Assembly: GCF_000425785.1 (NCBI RefSeq)
Contig: NZ_AUEC01000021.1
Location: forward strand, 62,001-126,000
DNA length: 64,000 nt
Direction: 5' to 3'
DNA from: Pseudomonas taiwanensis DSM 21245
GTDB taxonomy: Bacteria; Pseudomonadota; Gammaproteobacteria; Pseudomonadales; Pseudomonadaceae
The translations under genes and the position numbers were made by a program. This document shows positions 8,078-18,357 of this stretch, piece by piece; position 1 is the first letter of the stretch, and each line of letters starts with the position of its first letter. Below the pieces are notes generated by a model. That model searched no databases, was not told the origin of the DNA, and saw only the letters and a list, made by a program, of their open reading frames with translations.

Positions 8078-11000
8078 TCACCAGTACCCGGGCAGCGTTG
8101 GCGGGGCCACCCGTGACGAGTCTATCCTGCCGCCCCTAAGACTACTGGGTTTAAATACCCCGCCTTTGTATTTGCCAACAATGAAAACTCCCCATTGGTT
8201 GCCATTCGGCGCCGCCGGTGCACCGTTTTGCATTGGTAGTGCCATACCTCCGTTTTGTGGAGCGGCTACGGAGCGGGTCGCTTGTGCAGACCCGGTAGCA
8301 TTGCTGCTTGCGGCAGGGGCAGGCGTAGATGCCGAGCTTGGTCCCGGAGCTGACGAAGGGCGTTCGGTCAATGACCGTAAACTCGCGCGAGGTCGCCGAA
8401 TAATACCTCTTGATGATCTACTCGAGTAGGAAATGTGAGTTGTATAATTGTTCGTGATGTTCTGAATGGTCTTCCCACCCGCATTCGCCGTCACAGGCGC
8501 CGCGTGCGTTCCATTCGCCCCCTCTCTGAGTGCTTTCACCGCCCCTCTGGTCGCCGCAGCCCCATACCCTGACGCGAACATACCGATGACGGAAAACACG
8601 ATCGCAAAGTTCTGCAGCAGGCCCGACACTTCCGGGTTGCTGTAAGTCATCGCCGTCGCCACCCCTTGCATGACCAAGGCGATGCCGTTGGCTGCCACAC
8701 CGATCACGCCGACGACATAACTGGTGGTCACGCCGATGATGGCCGGTGCTGTCCATGGCATTGCTATCGCCGATGCCACGAAAATGGCGGCGGCGGCAGC
8801 CACGCCAATCCAGGCATACCAAGGCACCTTGGGCTTTTCCTCTTCGATGCGTTCCAGTGGTGCCTCGCGGCCGCGGGTTACGGGCACGTTGCGGTGGCCG
8901 CTCGGGTCTTGCCAGTAAACGGGGTTGCCCAGGGCGTAGACGTACGGGTTGATGCCGGCCTCTTCGGGCGGCAGCGAATCAGGGCTGTGGAAGCGCATCA
9001 AGACCGGGTTGTAGGCCCGGTAGCCGCTGCCCAGCAGATACCAGCCAAAAGCACGCTCGCGCGCCTCGCCGTTGAAGGCCAGCAGGCTGCGCATTTGCTT
9101 TTCAGTATCCTCAGGCAGTTGCTCACCATAGGGGGCATAGTGGGCATGGCGCGTGCCGTCTGCATCGTGCTCGGTGTTCACGCTGCCTGCATGGTCGGTC
9201 AGCAGCAATATGGCGCTGCCTGCTTGCTGCTGGCCCTGGGCTTGGCCGCCGGCATACAAGTACTCTGTGAGCAGGCCGTCTTCCAGAATGCTGTCCAGGG
9301 TATGCCCCTGATAGCGCCGCTGCGACTTGCGCTCATCGGTGCCCGAGTAAAGCAACTGATCATGCCCGTCGTAGCCGTACTGTGCCGCTACCTTGTTGTT
9401 GGCATCCTGCACCCGGTGCAGGCGACCGAGGCTGTCGTAGTACAGGGCATTGCCGCATTCATCATTGAGCATGTTGCCCAACTCATCGTATTGGAACGAC
9501 TGTTCTGCCGGGCACCCTTCAGGAGGCAGGGTATGGGTGACCTTCTGTAACCGGAACCTGTCTTGAGATGAGTAGGTAAAGTTCGCGTCGTCCCGGTCTC
9601 CATTGTTGAACGTTGTGCGGCAACGCTCGATGTTGTCTACCGCGTCGAACCTGAACAGTTGGGTTGTTATCTGCTGGCCGCCGGCGGTTTCGACGGGGCA
9701 ATCGTACCTGATCAGGCGGCCAAGGTCGTCATACTCGAACATCTCCTCACGCAGCTTTTGCTCGCCTTGCCAAAGTGTTCGCGAATGCAGCATGTCGTTG
9801 TCCAGCCACACTTGCACCAACGTGCGCACGTGGGTGCCGGCGCTCAACGTGCGGCGGGTCTCCCTGCCCAGGGTGTCGTAGTGCAGGGTGCACAGGGTGA
9901 CGGGCTGTTTTTTCAGGTCGGGGTTGGTCGTGTCGCGCGTCTCTGTGCTTTCCAGCAGCCCGGTGTCTTTGGAGTAGCTCAGCGTCGACTGGAGTTTGCC
10001 CTGTGTCACCGTTTTCAGCCGGCCCAACTCATCATAGGCGTAGTCACAGGCCTGGCCATCGCTGTGCTTGCGTCGCGTGGGCAGCCCTTGCCAGGAGTGC
10101 TGGTAAGTGGCGCTGTACGATGTGCCGTCAGTGTCGGTCAAGTGCTCTTCGCTAAGGTCGCCCTGGTCGTTGTACACATATCGGCGTTTACCCAACGCGT
10201 TGTTGGCATGGATAATTTCCGAGCTCTCACCGTCATAGTCGAAGTCTGCTGCCTGCTGGCCTTCTTGTGTCGCACGCCCGTGTTCATCTTCCCGTGTTGC
10301 AACGAGCTTGCTGGGTTGCTCGGTCAGCTCCGGCTTGTATTCATAGGCGATGACCCGCTTGCGGACGCCCTTGCCTGTTGCTTCGCGGCTAAATGATGTG
10401 CGCGTGTCGACCAGGTGGGTCATGCCCTGATAGGTGTATTCTTCTACCCGCGCACCCACACTCATGTGGACAAGGCGGCCAAGCCCGTCGAACTTGCGCT
10501 CGTAGAGCATTTGCTCAGGTGAACTGCTGTCCACTTTCAAATGCAGTTCCGTGACCAGCTCGCCCATGCTGTGGTTGGCGAACGTGCGCGACAGGGTGCT
10601 GTTGTCAGGCCGCTGGTGGGTGGTCATGCGCCCGAGGGCGTCGTAGGTAAACCTGCTGGTGAATGTTCTGAGTTCCGGAACGTTGAGTGTTTCGGTTCGG
10701 CTCAGGCAGCGACCAAGGCCGTCGTAGGTAGAGTCAGTGCGACCGGCCACGCGTGAAACCCATTTCGCACCGCTTTCAGGGGCTTCGGGGTCATCCACTG
10801 CTTCTTCTACCAGGCGGTACTCATAAACGGGTTTGTTGAAGCGATTGAGCTTGCTTACGGTCTGCTGCAGCCTGCGCCCAGGCGCATCCGGGCTCTCGAT
10901 CCAGCGGGTGACCAGCGGGCCACCGGGTTCGAGCGGCGATGTGTCAACGCATTCCTTGATGCCATCGGGGCGCACGGTTTCACACAGTTGGCCCCAGCCA

Positions 11001-13180
11001 TCATAGGCGTAGCGTGACTCCAGCTCGAGAACGTGCGGCTCTGGCGCCCCGTCCTTGCCCGGTAGATAGTCATAGGTGGTTTCGCTCTGCAAGCGGCCGG
11101 CCGAGTCATAATGCTGCTCGGCCATCGTGCGCTTGACGACCACCCCGGTCACGGCATCCTTGGCTTCGCGCTCCTCCCGGATCGGGCGGTGACTGCCATC
11201 GAAAACGATCCGTGTGATTACACCTTTGCTGTCGGTGGCTTCTTCGCAAGCGCGTTTGCGGCGGTTGTCGTCGATCAGCTTATAGACGGTGGTACGTGTG
11301 GTGGCAAAGTCAGTACCGGGGCTTGCGATCGTCGCAGTGACGCGGCCAAGTACATCATGGTGGTAACGGGTGAACACATCGTTGGCATCGTGTTCCAGCA
11401 CCACCTGGCCGTCGTACATGGAATAGGTGGTGGCCGTTTTTTTCACAAGCGTATGGGTGTGGTCGGTAAAGGTTTCGGTACTGCGGCTCCAGGTGAGTTC
11501 GCCGTTGTCGTCCTTGACCTTTTCGTACTTCCACTCGCTGGTGGTTGTCTTGTCGTTGATCGTCAGCGATTGTTGATCGAGTCGCCCATGCAGGAACGGC
11601 GTGTCCATTTTGTCCAGGTAGCGGCGATGCTTGCTGTTCAGTAGTTTGCGTTCTTTACCGAGGCCTTCGAATGTGTCTTCCTGTTCCAGTGACAACCATG
11701 CTGGCAGGTCCAGGTCAGGATCCGTTTGTGGCAGTGCGGCCAGGCGGGTATAGACGTATTCGCTACTGATGGTCTGGGCCTGTGGTTCTCCCGGGCTGGA
11801 TGGGGCGGCAGGGTGGATGACGACGGACTTGAGGTTGCGTTCAAAGCCTTCCGGGTCATCCGCACCAGGGTAATAGGTGCGTTCCATGCGCGAGCCGTCA
11901 GCTTTGAGCTCCGTCAACAAGTTGCCATGGTCATCGTAGGTGGTTTGCGTCTGCTCGTAGTCGCCCACCGTCGGATCGCCCACCTTACCCCAGGACTTCG
12001 TCACGCTGGCTGGCAGCTGGAAATACGTAGGTTGATCTTTGAACTGTACGTTTGCTCTTTCGTGATACACCGTTTTGATGGTCTCGATACAGCCGTTATC
12101 CGTGGTCGCCTGAGACGTCATCAAGTGGAACCGGTTGAACGTGCTTTCGACCGTTCGGTAGATTTTATTGTCGCGGTAGTGCTCGGCGGTAGATCCGTAT
12201 TCAAAGGTATGACCTGTAAACTTGTAGAGTTGGTCCGTTCCATCCTCAGTGCCATACACCAGCCCTGTGCCGTTACCTAAGAAGTTATTGCTGGAATAAG
12301 TGTATTTCGTGAGGATATGCGTGCTGCTGTCACGCTCATCGGGTTTGACCCAGTGCTCATTGACGGAGGGTAAGTACCGGTCGATGCCTGGATATTTATG
12401 GCCAGCAGTCCCCTCGTGATAACTGATCGTTTCCAGGCCTTTGTCGGGGTTTTCGACACTGACGAGGAAGGGCAGTTGATCGTAATGTTTGTATTTCAGT
12501 TCCCAGTATTCGTCGGCCGATGTGGGCAGGGTTAATTTTCTAAGTTCGTTGTTCTCCAGGTCCAACGTGTACTTGGCCGGGCGGCGCGTTGTGGGGTTGA
12601 CGATCACCTCTGCCTGGATGTCGGAGGGGTATTTTATCTCCAGCAGTGTACGACCCGTGTCATCTTTGATGAGCTGCAGACGTGCCTTGGACTTACGGGT
12701 GTCGTAACTCAGGTTGATGCCATGGCCAGAGGCTCCCATGACACGGACAGGCACGGCAATGGTCGCGTCGTTTACCTGAGGCTCGAGTATCTCCACCAGG
12801 CCGCCTTTATGGGCAACGCGAAGGCGTTTCCGATTGCCTTTACTGATGTTGCTGAAGCGAAAGCTGTCCAGTTTCTTTTCTACGATAACAGGCGGATTGC
12901 CCGGTCCGTTGTCGGCGACGTTAAACGATTCGCCGGTGTGCAGGGCGAGCATGCCGGTGCTGATATTGAACGTGCTTAGTTTAAGGCTCCAGCCCATGCC
13001 AAACCCGTTGTTATCGTTGCTCATTGGGTTGAAGTTCAATTGCAAGGGCAGGTCTGGGCCGCACTGATCGTTGGCATTCAAAGCGGGAAGGGCAATGGAC
13101 AACGTGTAGAGGCCAGTACGAGGGTCGACGCTGCTCTGCATGAAACTTGAGAAATTGAATGCATTCGATGTGGTTGCCAT
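8078..13180 (-). CDS. Rhs/YD-repeat protein with membrane-type C-terminal domain
   Basis: A protein of 1,700 residues starting at the ATG at 13180 (MATTSNAFNFSSF), preceded by CAGGAA. An SpvB-like N-terminal region leads into a long series of YD repeats (for example DALGRMTTHQRPDN, YDELGRLKTVTQG, YDSLGRLHRVQDAN). The conserved Rhs core end MRFHSPDSLPPEEAGINPYV ... ALGNPVYWQDPSGH appears near residue 1,450. Beyond it is a variable tail with two or three hydrophobic helices (WYAWIGVAAAAAIFVASAIA; IIGVTTSYVVGVIGVAANGI) and a Ser/Ala/Pro-rich linker. Rhs shells encapsulate a C-terminal toxin released after cleavage near the core end. The toxin class here is not recognised, and no cognate immunity gene is evident downstream. 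Confidence 0.88.
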   Translation of the reverse strand: MATTSNAFNFSSFMQSSVDPRTGLYTLSIALPALNANDQCGPDLPLQLNFNPMSNDNNGFGMGWSLKLSTFNISTGMLALHTGESFNVADNGPGNPPVIVEKKLDSFRFSNISKGNRKRLRVAHKGGLVEILEPQVNDATIAVPVRVMGASGHGINLSYDTRKSKARLQLIKDDTGRTLLEIKYPSDIQAEVIVNPTTRRPAKYTLDLENNELRKLTLPTSADEYWELKYKHYDQLPFLVSVENPDKGLETISYHEGTAGHKYPGIDRYLPSVNEHWVKPDERDSSTHILTKYTYSSNNFLGNGTGLVYGTEDGTDQLYKFTGHTFEYGSTAEHYRDNKIYRTVESTFNRFHLMTSQATTDNGCIETIKTVYHERANVQFKDQPTYFQLPASVTKSWGKVGDPTVGDYEQTQTTYDDHGNLLTELKADGSRMERTYYPGADDPEGFERNLKSVVIHPAAPSSPGEPQAQTISSEYVYTRLAALPQTDPDLDLPAWLSLEQEDTFEGLGKERKLLNSKHRRYLDKMDTPFLHGRLDQQSLTINDKTTTSEWKYEKVKDDNGELTWSRSTETFTDHTHTLVKKTATTYSMYDGQVVLEHDANDVFTRYHHDVLGRVTATIASPGTDFATTRTTVYKLIDDNRRKRACEEATDSKGVITRIVFDGSHRPIREEREAKDAVTGVVVKRTMAEQHYDSAGRLQSETTYDYLPGKDGAPEPHVLELESRYAYDGWGQLCETVRPDGIKECVDTSPLEPGGPLVTRWIESPDAPGRRLQQTVSKLNRFNKPVYEYRLVEEAVDDPEAPESGAKWVSRVAGRTDSTYDGLGRCLSRTETLNVPELRTFTSRFTYDALGRMTTHQRPDNSTLSRTFANHSMGELVTELHLKVDSSSPEQMLYERKFDGLGRLVHMSVGARVEEYTYQGMTHLVDTRTSFSREATGKGVRKRVIAYEYKPELTEQPSKLVATREDEHGRATQEGQQAADFDYDGESSEIIHANNALGKRRYVYNDQGDLSEEHLTDTDGTSYSATYQHSWQGLPTRRKHSDGQACDYAYDELGRLKTVTQGKLQSTLSYSKDTGLLESTETRDTTNPDLKKQPVTLCTLHYDTLGRETRRTLSAGTHVRTLVQVWLDNDMLHSRTLWQGEQKLREEMFEYDDLGRLIRYDCPVETAGGQQITTQLFRFDAVDNIERCRTTFNNGDRDDANFTYSSQDRFRLQKVTHTLPPEGCPAEQSFQYDELGNMLNDECGNALYYDSLGRLHRVQDANNKVAAQYGYDGHDQLLYSGTDERKSQRRYQGHTLDSILEDGLLTEYLYAGGQAQGQQQAGSAILLLTDHAGSVNTEHDADGTRHAHYAPYGEQLPEDTEKQMRSLLAFNGEARERAFGWYLLGSGYRAYNPVLMRFHSPDSLPPEEAGINPYVYALGNPVYWQDPSGHRNVPVTRGREAPLERIEEEKPKVPWYAWIGVAAAAAIFVASAIAMPWTAPAIIGVTTSYVVGVIGVAANGIALVMQGVATAMTYSNPEVSGLLQNFAIVFSVIGMFASGYGAAATRGAVKALREGANGTHAAPVTANAGGKTIQNITNNYTTHISYSSRSSRGIIRRPRASLRSLTERPSSAPGPSSASTPAPAASSNATGSAQATRSVAAPQNGGMALPMQNGAPAAPNGNQWGVFIVGKYKGGVFKPSSLRGGRIDSSRVAPPTLPGYW

Positions 13181-13593
13181 GATGCAGGTTCCTGGGGGTG
13201 CGGTATGCGTTGAATGGCCTGTGTTCAGCGATGGGCCCACTACCAGAATTTTTCCGCTGGGGCGGATACGCCCTCGTCATAACTGCGGTGCGGTAGTCAG
13301 GGATCGCATTCGAGACAAGCTGTCTACCCCGAAGGCTAAGAAAAAAGCCAACTACATGCACCTGGCAAAACTGCTAGGTCTGTGCGCTTCCCCGCGTTTC
13401 GGGCCGTGCGCGGTCAACCTGTTATTTTTGCTAGTTGTGGGGCAGGCGAGGTCGGACTAAAACTGTCCGGGCAAGCAACCGAGCCGGGTGACAGGCATTG
13501 TAAGAATGCCGTTTTCGCGCTGTTTATTTAGCTAATTGATGGATGCGCACCTGAGCGAAGTGCAGGTGTTCGCCCTTTTATGGAAGTTTCGAT
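13181..13593. other. Divergent promoter region between Rhs and the 204-residue gene
   Basis: About 410 bases, presumably carrying the promoters of both divergent genes. A small dyad GGCATT ... AATGCC (13494-13510) is followed by GTTTTC. No coding signal. Confidence 0.35.
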
Positions 13594-14208
13594 ATGAATG
13601 AGCAGCTTGATAAAGACGAGGCTTTGGAGGCGCCCGCGATTGAGGGCTTGACTGCATTCGGTGAAATTGATCTGGATGAACTCGGCAACAAGCCTCTGAA
13701 GACCTTGATCAAATACACAGGTATGAAGATTGACGATCTGGTGCGGGTGCGCTGGCTGGGCCGTAGTGTTGCCGGCGAAGCGTATGACTTCGCAGCGGAC
13801 TATCCCGTCCAGGACGAACATCTGGACGACGGACTCCAAATAGAGATCGCGAATGCTTATATCGCAAATGCCGCAGGCGGTGAGGCATTTTATTCCTATA
13901 CCCGTCTGGCTGATGGCCCGGTGCCTGACGCTGAGTCGTTACGAACGTTTTGCTATATCGGCGTGAGGCCGCGCGGACAAGTTGAAACACCGTCTGTACT
14001 GCACGCTATTCATTCCCATGGATTGATCATTCAACCCGATAAGCTGCCAGGCGCAGGTATGACCGTTGTGGTGCCCCGCTACCAGTCAATGCAGGAGGGA
14101 GACAAGGTCACTCTAACGGTCGAGTGCTATGAGCCGGACGGGACGCGCGATGACACCTGGAAAAAGGTGGTCACGGTCGGTAAAATGTCGGCGCTGATTG
14201 AAAATTGA
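13594..14208 (+). CDS. Hypothetical protein truncated by the IS21 element
   Basis: The frame encodes 204 residues starting MNEQLDKDEALEAPAIEG. The last host-derived codon is at about 14185; the final eight residues (MSALIEN region) are read from the left end of the insertion sequence, so the natural protein was longer. The body looks like a beta-rich, Ig-like fold (VRVRWLGRSVAGEAYDF; GDKVTLTVECYEPDG), a type often found as repeated modules in Pseudomonas surface or Rhs-linked proteins. It is divergent from the Rhs gene. I assign no function. The missing 3' part is not recognisable to the right of the element. Confidence 0.65.
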   Translation: MNEQLDKDEALEAPAIEGLTAFGEIDLDELGNKPLKTLIKYTGMKIDDLVRVRWLGRSVAGEAYDFAADYPVQDEHLDDGLQIEIANAYIANAAGGEAFYSYTRLADGPVPDAESLRTFCYIGVRPRGQVETPSVLHAIHSHGLIIQPDKLPGAGMTVVVPRYQSMQEGDKVTLTVECYEPDGTRDDTWKKVVTVGKMSALIEN

Positions 14209-14238
14209 CCCACCCTGCCGATTGAAAAATGACCCAGG
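14186..14238 (+). repeat. IS21 left-end repeats (L1, L2)
   Basis: Two tandem copies of a transposase-binding motif: CTGATTGAAAATTGACCC (outer) and CCGATTGAAAAATGACCCAGG (inner). They mirror the pair at the right end. Confidence 0.8.
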
Positions 14239-14339
14239 GCTGCTTGCCGATTTAGACCCCGGCAATTGTGGATAAGCCTAGCAGTCGACAGCGTCGTAAA
14301 AGTGCTGACCCTGCACTCAGCAAGGCCAGCCCAAAGAGG

Positions 14340-15140
14340 TCAAAACGGGTCGTCCTCCGCCTCCTCGATATCCTGTCGCCTACGCTCCCTCGCCTGGATC
14401 TTGGTCTTGGCCACCAAGGTGCTGTTTTGCAGGCGGTACGATTCATTCCCCGTCTCGACGATGTGGCAGTGGTGTGTCAATCGGTCGAGCAAGGCCGTGG
14501 TCATCTTGGCGTCGCCAAATACGCTCGACCATTCGGCGAAGCTGAGATTGGTGGTGATGATCACGCTGGTGTGCTCGTAAAGCTTCGAGAGCAGGTGGAA
14601 CAGCAAGGCTCCGCCGCTCTGACTGAAAGGTAGGTAACCAAGCTCATCAAGGATTACCAGATCTGCACGCAGTAGCCCCCGGGCGATCCGCCCCGTTTTG
14701 CCCTCGTGCTTATCACGTTCCAGCAGGTTGACCAGATCGACCGTGGAGTGGAAGCGTACACGCTTGTTGTGTTGGGTGATGCCGGCCACCGCCAGGGCGG
14801 TGGCGAGGTGCGTTTTACCGGTGCCAGGGCCGCCGATGAACACCACATTTTGAGCTGTGTCGGTGAAGGTCAGAGTGGACAGTTCCTTGATCAGCCGGGC
14901 ATCAGCGCTGGATACACCGAAGTCGAAGCCAGCCAGATCGCGGTGCATGGGCAGTTTCGCCATATTCATCTGATGATGTACCGAGCGCACTGCCCGGTCG
15001 GCGTGTTCCTGATCGAGGAGATGCTCGATCAGCCATTTCGATGAGGCGGTGGTGGATTCACCTTGTGCGGCCAGATCTGCCCAGGCAGTGGCCATGCCGT
15101 GCAGGCGTAAGTCTTTGAGTTCCTCTGTAAGATCACGCAT
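14340..15140 (-). CDS. istB: IS21 transposition helper ATPase IstB
   Basis: A 266-residue AAA+ helper protein (start [15 protein letters not shown] at 15140, overlapping the istA end by eight bases). The Walker A loop [11 protein letters not shown] lies near residue 108 and Walker [12 protein letters not shown], near 165. IstB assembles on target DNA and recruits the IstA transposase. It is intact and ends in an acidic tail (EEAEDDPF). Confidence 0.93.
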   Translation of the reverse strand: MRDLTEELKDLRLHGMATAWADLAAQGESTTASSKWLIEHLLDQEHADRAVRSVHHQMNMAKLPMHRDLAGFDFGVSSADARLIKELSTLTFTDTAQNVVFIGGPGTGKTHLATALAVAGITQHNKRVRFHSTVDLVNLLERDKHEGKTGRIARGLLRADLVILDELGYLPFSQSGGALLFHLLSKLYEHTSVIITTNLSFAEWSSVFGDAKMTTALLDRLTHHCHIVETGNESYRLQNSTLVAKTKIQARERRRQDIEEAEDDPF

Positions 15141-16641
15141 TGCGCACCTCCTCATCTGTGCTGCGCAACCGGTCATAGCGCGCGGTATTGGCGATAGGGG
15201 TAACTTTCAGTTGCAGGTTGGTTTCGACCGAGGGTGGTGCGTCACGGGCGGTCAGACGGGCCACGATATTGAGGATGTGGTCAGCGCTCAGGCTGCCGGA
15301 CTCCAAAACCAGCTCAACCGCTACGAGGACAGCATCCAGCCCAGCGATGGGCACGGCGGCCAAGACCTGGGTCATGACCCGATCACCCTGTAGATGCCGC
15401 CGCAGCCCGCGCCTGAGCAGGCGTAGTGGCTTGGGCAGGTCGGCAAACGGGGCACCATTGCGTAGGGCTCCCGGTTTACGCTCAATGAGGGGGATATAGT
15501 GTTGCCAGTCGTAGCTGACCTGATCGCGATCAAACAGGCGCTCATGGCTGGCAATCACACCATCATCGGCAATCACGACGATCCGCGAGGGATAGAGCTG
15601 ACTGCTAACCCACTGTCCAACACGCTCGCAGGGTACTGAATAGCGGTTGCGAGCCACGTTGATCAGACAGGTGCTGGAAACGCGAACCGTGCGCTCTACA
15701 TAGCCGTTGAAGGGCGTCGGCATCGGCATCATTTCGACGCGCTCCAGCTCCAAGACTTCTGCGACGGTGAGGCCGTTGTACTGCGGATGGATCAGCTCGT
15801 GCCACAGAGCCCGGCAGCGCTGGGCAAGCCAGGCATTCAGCTCTTCGAAGCTATGGAAAGTGTTGTCGCGGGCGGCCAGCCAGATGCGGCGCCGACTGTC
15901 TTGGACGTTCTTTTCGACGATACCTTTTTCCCAGCCGGACGCTACGTTGCAGAAGTCCGGGTCGAACAGGTAGTGCGAGCACATCACCATGAAACGAGCA
16001 TTGACCGTGCGACCTTTACCCTTGGAGACCTTGTCGACCGCCGTTTTCATGTTGTCGTAGATGCCGCGACGCGGCACGCCGCCCAAGGCGGCGAATGAGC
16101 GGGTATGGGCATCGAACAGCATCTCATGCCCTTGGCTGGGATAGGCCACAAGCCAGAAGGCTCGGCTGGCACAGAGCTTCATATGCGCGACCTGGACGCG
16201 CCTGAAAACACCGCCAATCAGCAGACCTTCCTCGCTCCAATCGAACTGGAAGGCCTCGCCCAGCGCGAACGCCAACGGCACAAATGCCCGTACCGCCTTG
16301 CCTTGTTCTCCGCGCCAATGACGAACGAAGGCAGTGAGCTGGCTGTAGCCGCCGTCATAGCCTTCAGCGCGAATCATGGCCAGTAGCGCCTTGGCACTGC
16401 GGCGATGTTGCTTCGCCCTCAAGGCATCAGCCCGCAGCGCCTGCTCCAACATCTCGTGAAAGGGACTGAGCTTGTTGAACACGGCTCGACGCTGATAAAC
16501 CGGCTGCTTGGACTCCGGCGCTCTGACCCATTTTCGGATGGTGTTGCGCGACAGGCCGGTGCGCTTGACTATCTCATGCAACGACAGCTTGTCGCGGAAA
16601 TACATCCGCCGAATTTTGCCCATCATTTCCATGCTGATCAC
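15133..16641 (-). CDS. istA: IS21 transposase IstA
   Basis: A 502-residue DDE transposase. The GTG at 16641 is spaced well behind AGGAG; an ATG three codons further in is the alternative. An N-terminal helix-turn-helix ([20 protein letters not shown]) is followed by the integrase core with [19 protein letters not shown] and the glutamate region [14 protein letters not shown]. No frame disruption is visible, so the element may be active. Confidence 0.93.
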   Translation of the reverse strand: MISMEMMGKIRRMYFRDKLSLHEIVKRTGLSRNTIRKWVRAPESKQPVYQRRAVFNKLSPFHEMLEQALRADALRAKQHRRSAKALLAMIRAEGYDGGYSQLTAFVRHWRGEQGKAVRAFVPLAFALGEAFQFDWSEEGLLIGGVFRRVQVAHMKLCASRAFWLVAYPSQGHEMLFDAHTRSFAALGGVPRRGIYDNMKTAVDKVSKGKGRTVNARFMVMCSHYLFDPDFCNVASGWEKGIVEKNVQDSRRRIWLAARDNTFHSFEELNAWLAQRCRALWHELIHPQYNGLTVAEVLELERVEMMPMPTPFNGYVERTVRVSSTCLINVARNRYSVPCERVGQWVSSQLYPSRIVVIADDGVIASHERLFDRDQVSYDWQHYIPLIERKPGALRNGAPFADLPKPLRLLRRGLRRHLQGDRVMTQVLAAVPIAGLDAVLVAVELVLESGSLSADHILNIVARLTARDAPPSVETNLQLKVTPIANTARYDRLRSTDEEVRNA

Positions 16642-16684
16642 CCTGTGTTCTCCTGCTCAAAAAATGAGCAGGTGCAGTGGAACA

Positions 16685-16747
16685 CCTGGGTCAGTTTTCA
16701 GTCAGCACAATGGGCGAAACTGGGTCAGTTTTCGGTCAGCGGCAACA
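16685..16747 (-). repeat. IS21 right-end repeats (R1, R2)
   Basis: Two copies of CTGGGTCAGTTTTC(A/G)GTCAGC, at about 16685-16707 and 16720-16747, in inverse orientation to the left-end pair. Confidence 0.8.
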
Positions 16748-16976
16748 TCGAGCAGAAGGACGCTTGAAATCTGTTGCACTGAGCCCCACAGCAAGCATCT
16801 GTAGCAACTGACCACCACCAAGGCACTGTTGCGTGCATAGATTGCGGAATGGATACTTAAAGTGGCTCCTTTCGAAATGTAACGTGCTGGCAGAGAGGCC
16901 GAGGCTTGAAGCGCTACGAATGCCTTTTTTCTGCTCTTCCGCCTGCTTACAAAGTTGCATCTGAGGTCACAACGCA

Positions 16977-17345
16977 TCAGCCTGGCTGCTGAGCCCACCC
17001 GCCGCCAAGCGATACCATCAAGCCAATGCATGTCTCTACCTGCTTGATATGTAGCGCTTGAAGATCCTGCTTCGTCTGCAGCGCATCGAGCTGGGCGGTG
17101 AGAACGTCGAGAAGGCTTACCGCTCCCTGCTTGTAGCTATTCATGGCAATACTTTCTGCTGCCGTGGCAGCATCTGCAGCGCTTTTCACATCCCTGGCTT
17201 GTTGGCCAAGATCGCCGATCTGGGCAAGGTTATCTTCAACCTCGCGCACAGCATGAAGCACCTTATTGTGATAGGACTCAGCAGCCTCATCGAACTCAGC
17301 CACGACTTTCTGCTCAGCCGCATCTCGTTTCCCCCAGATGTTGGG
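16977..17345 (-). pseudogene. Remnant of an efflux outer-membrane factor (TolC/OprM type)
   Basis: A C-terminal fragment of about 122 residues. After an in-frame stop it reads PNIWGKRDAAEQKVVAEFDE, AVREVEDNLAQIGDLGQQAR and AMNSYKQGAVSLLDVLTAQL, which is the second periplasmic hairpin and final strand of an OEP/TolC-like channel; intact members have 450-500 residues. The N-terminal three quarters and any RND partner genes are absent. It lies 230 bases from the IS21 right end, so a deletion event next to the element probably removed the rest. Confidence 0.75.
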
Positions 17346-17814
17346 CTAGACCACTTCTCCGCTGGATGGCGACATCATCCCCCACTCGCTTATGGGCCGA
17401 AAAAACCAGCGCCCGGAGATACGCGTCTTATATAAAAATGCGACGCTTCAGGCATATGTTAGAAGCGAAATTAACAGACTAGCCACACGCCCCACAAATT
17501 CCTTCACACCTTCCCTCTAACCATCCCTCGCACCGATCAAGATGAAGAGTTACTTGAGCCGACCAAGTCAGACCACGCTTACCAAATCTCTCAGCATCTA
17601 TCCCAACAATTCCAATAAGTTCAGCATCGCAGCCTGATTGCTTCATATTCATGATATCCATCGTAGAGCACACCCGTATACCATGCTTGCTTCAACGACG
17701 CGATTCAAACCAAATACTTTGTCATGAATCGCATGAATTATTTCACTTATAAACCTGTTTAGAAACATGATTCTCGACTAGGATTCCGCTCTTTCCATTG
17801 CAGGGCTTAGCTCC
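17346..17814. other. Intergenic region, no confident gene
   Basis: About 470 AT-richer bases. A 64-codon minus-strand frame (17479-17673, MCSTMDIMNMKQSGCDAELI) has no good ribosome-binding site and matches nothing I know. The base composition drops compared with the first 16 kb, marking the start of foreign-looking DNA. Confidence 0.3.
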
Positions 17815-18357
17815 ATGAATCTCTGGTTCCGTTTGTTACTACTGCTGCTGCGCCGTCCTTGGCGGAATCCAACTTCAGGTTTAGCTACAACTGTAACCCG
17901 TTTAAGGGTTTGGCCTCTAGACCTTGACTTTAACCGGCACGTCACTAACGGACGTTACTTCACAATGTCTGACGTCGCGCGAATGGATTACGTGTTACGC
18001 ACCGGTGCTTTTCGTGCAGCGCTAAGGCACCGCGCAATACCGATAGTTGGTGACGCTTTAGGCAAGTTTCGCCAAGAACTGAAATTATTCGAGAGTTTTG
18101 AAATCCACACCAGCTTGTTGGGCTGGGATAGCAAGTGGTCATTCATCGAACATCGTTTCGTCAAACATGGGAGGGTAATCGCCGTGATTGTTATTCGTGG
18201 TTTGTTCCGGAGCCCTCGAGGCAACGTCTGTCCAACCGAATTCGCCCGCGAGCTGGGTTTGGAGGAGCACTCACCACCTTTGCCTGAATGGCTGACACAG
18301 TGGTCAGCCAGCTGTGACGGCCTCAGCTCCTGCCTTCGAGACGGGGAGTCGTTATAA
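17815..18357 (+). CDS. THEM6/4HBT-type acyl-CoA thioesterase-like protein
   Basis: A 180-residue hotdog-fold protein. A short hydrophobic N-terminus (LWFRLLLLLLRRPW) precedes the family signature PLDLDFNRHVTNGRYFTMSD and ARMDYVLRTG, in which the Asp/Asn pair is thought to be catalytic or substrate-contacting. Members of this thioesterase_2-like family occur in both Pseudomonas and eukaryotes (THEM6), and their physiological substrate is poorly known. It stands alone, with no operon partner on the plus strand. Confidence 0.7.
   Translation: MNLWFRLLLLLLRRPWRNPTSGLATTVTRLRVWPLDLDFNRHVTNGRYFTMSDVARMDYVLRTGAFRAALRHRAIPIVGDALGKFRQELKLFESFEIHTSLLGWDSKWSFIEHRFVKHGRVIAVIVIRGLFRSPRGNVCPTEFARELGLEEHSPPLPEWLTQWSASCDGLSSCLRDGESL

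Larger units (their letters stand above)
14186..16747 (-). mobile_element. IS21-family insertion sequence (istA-istB)
   Basis: A 2,562-bp element. The termini begin TGTCGGCGCTGA (left) and, as reverse complement, TGTTGCCGCTGA (right), both 5'-TG...CA-3' as in IS21. Each end carries a second internal copy of the GAAAA-TGACCC motif, the multiple terminal repeats typical of the family. Inside are istA and istB in the usual overlapping order on the minus strand. No 4-8 bp target duplication flanks it (left GGTAAAA, right TCGAGCA), so the flanks were probably rearranged after insertion. Confidence 0.9.

Noticed and set aside
17479-17673. 64-codon cysteine-rich minus-strand frame
   Set aside because: No ribosome-binding site, no recognisable family, and lies in decayed intergenic DNA.
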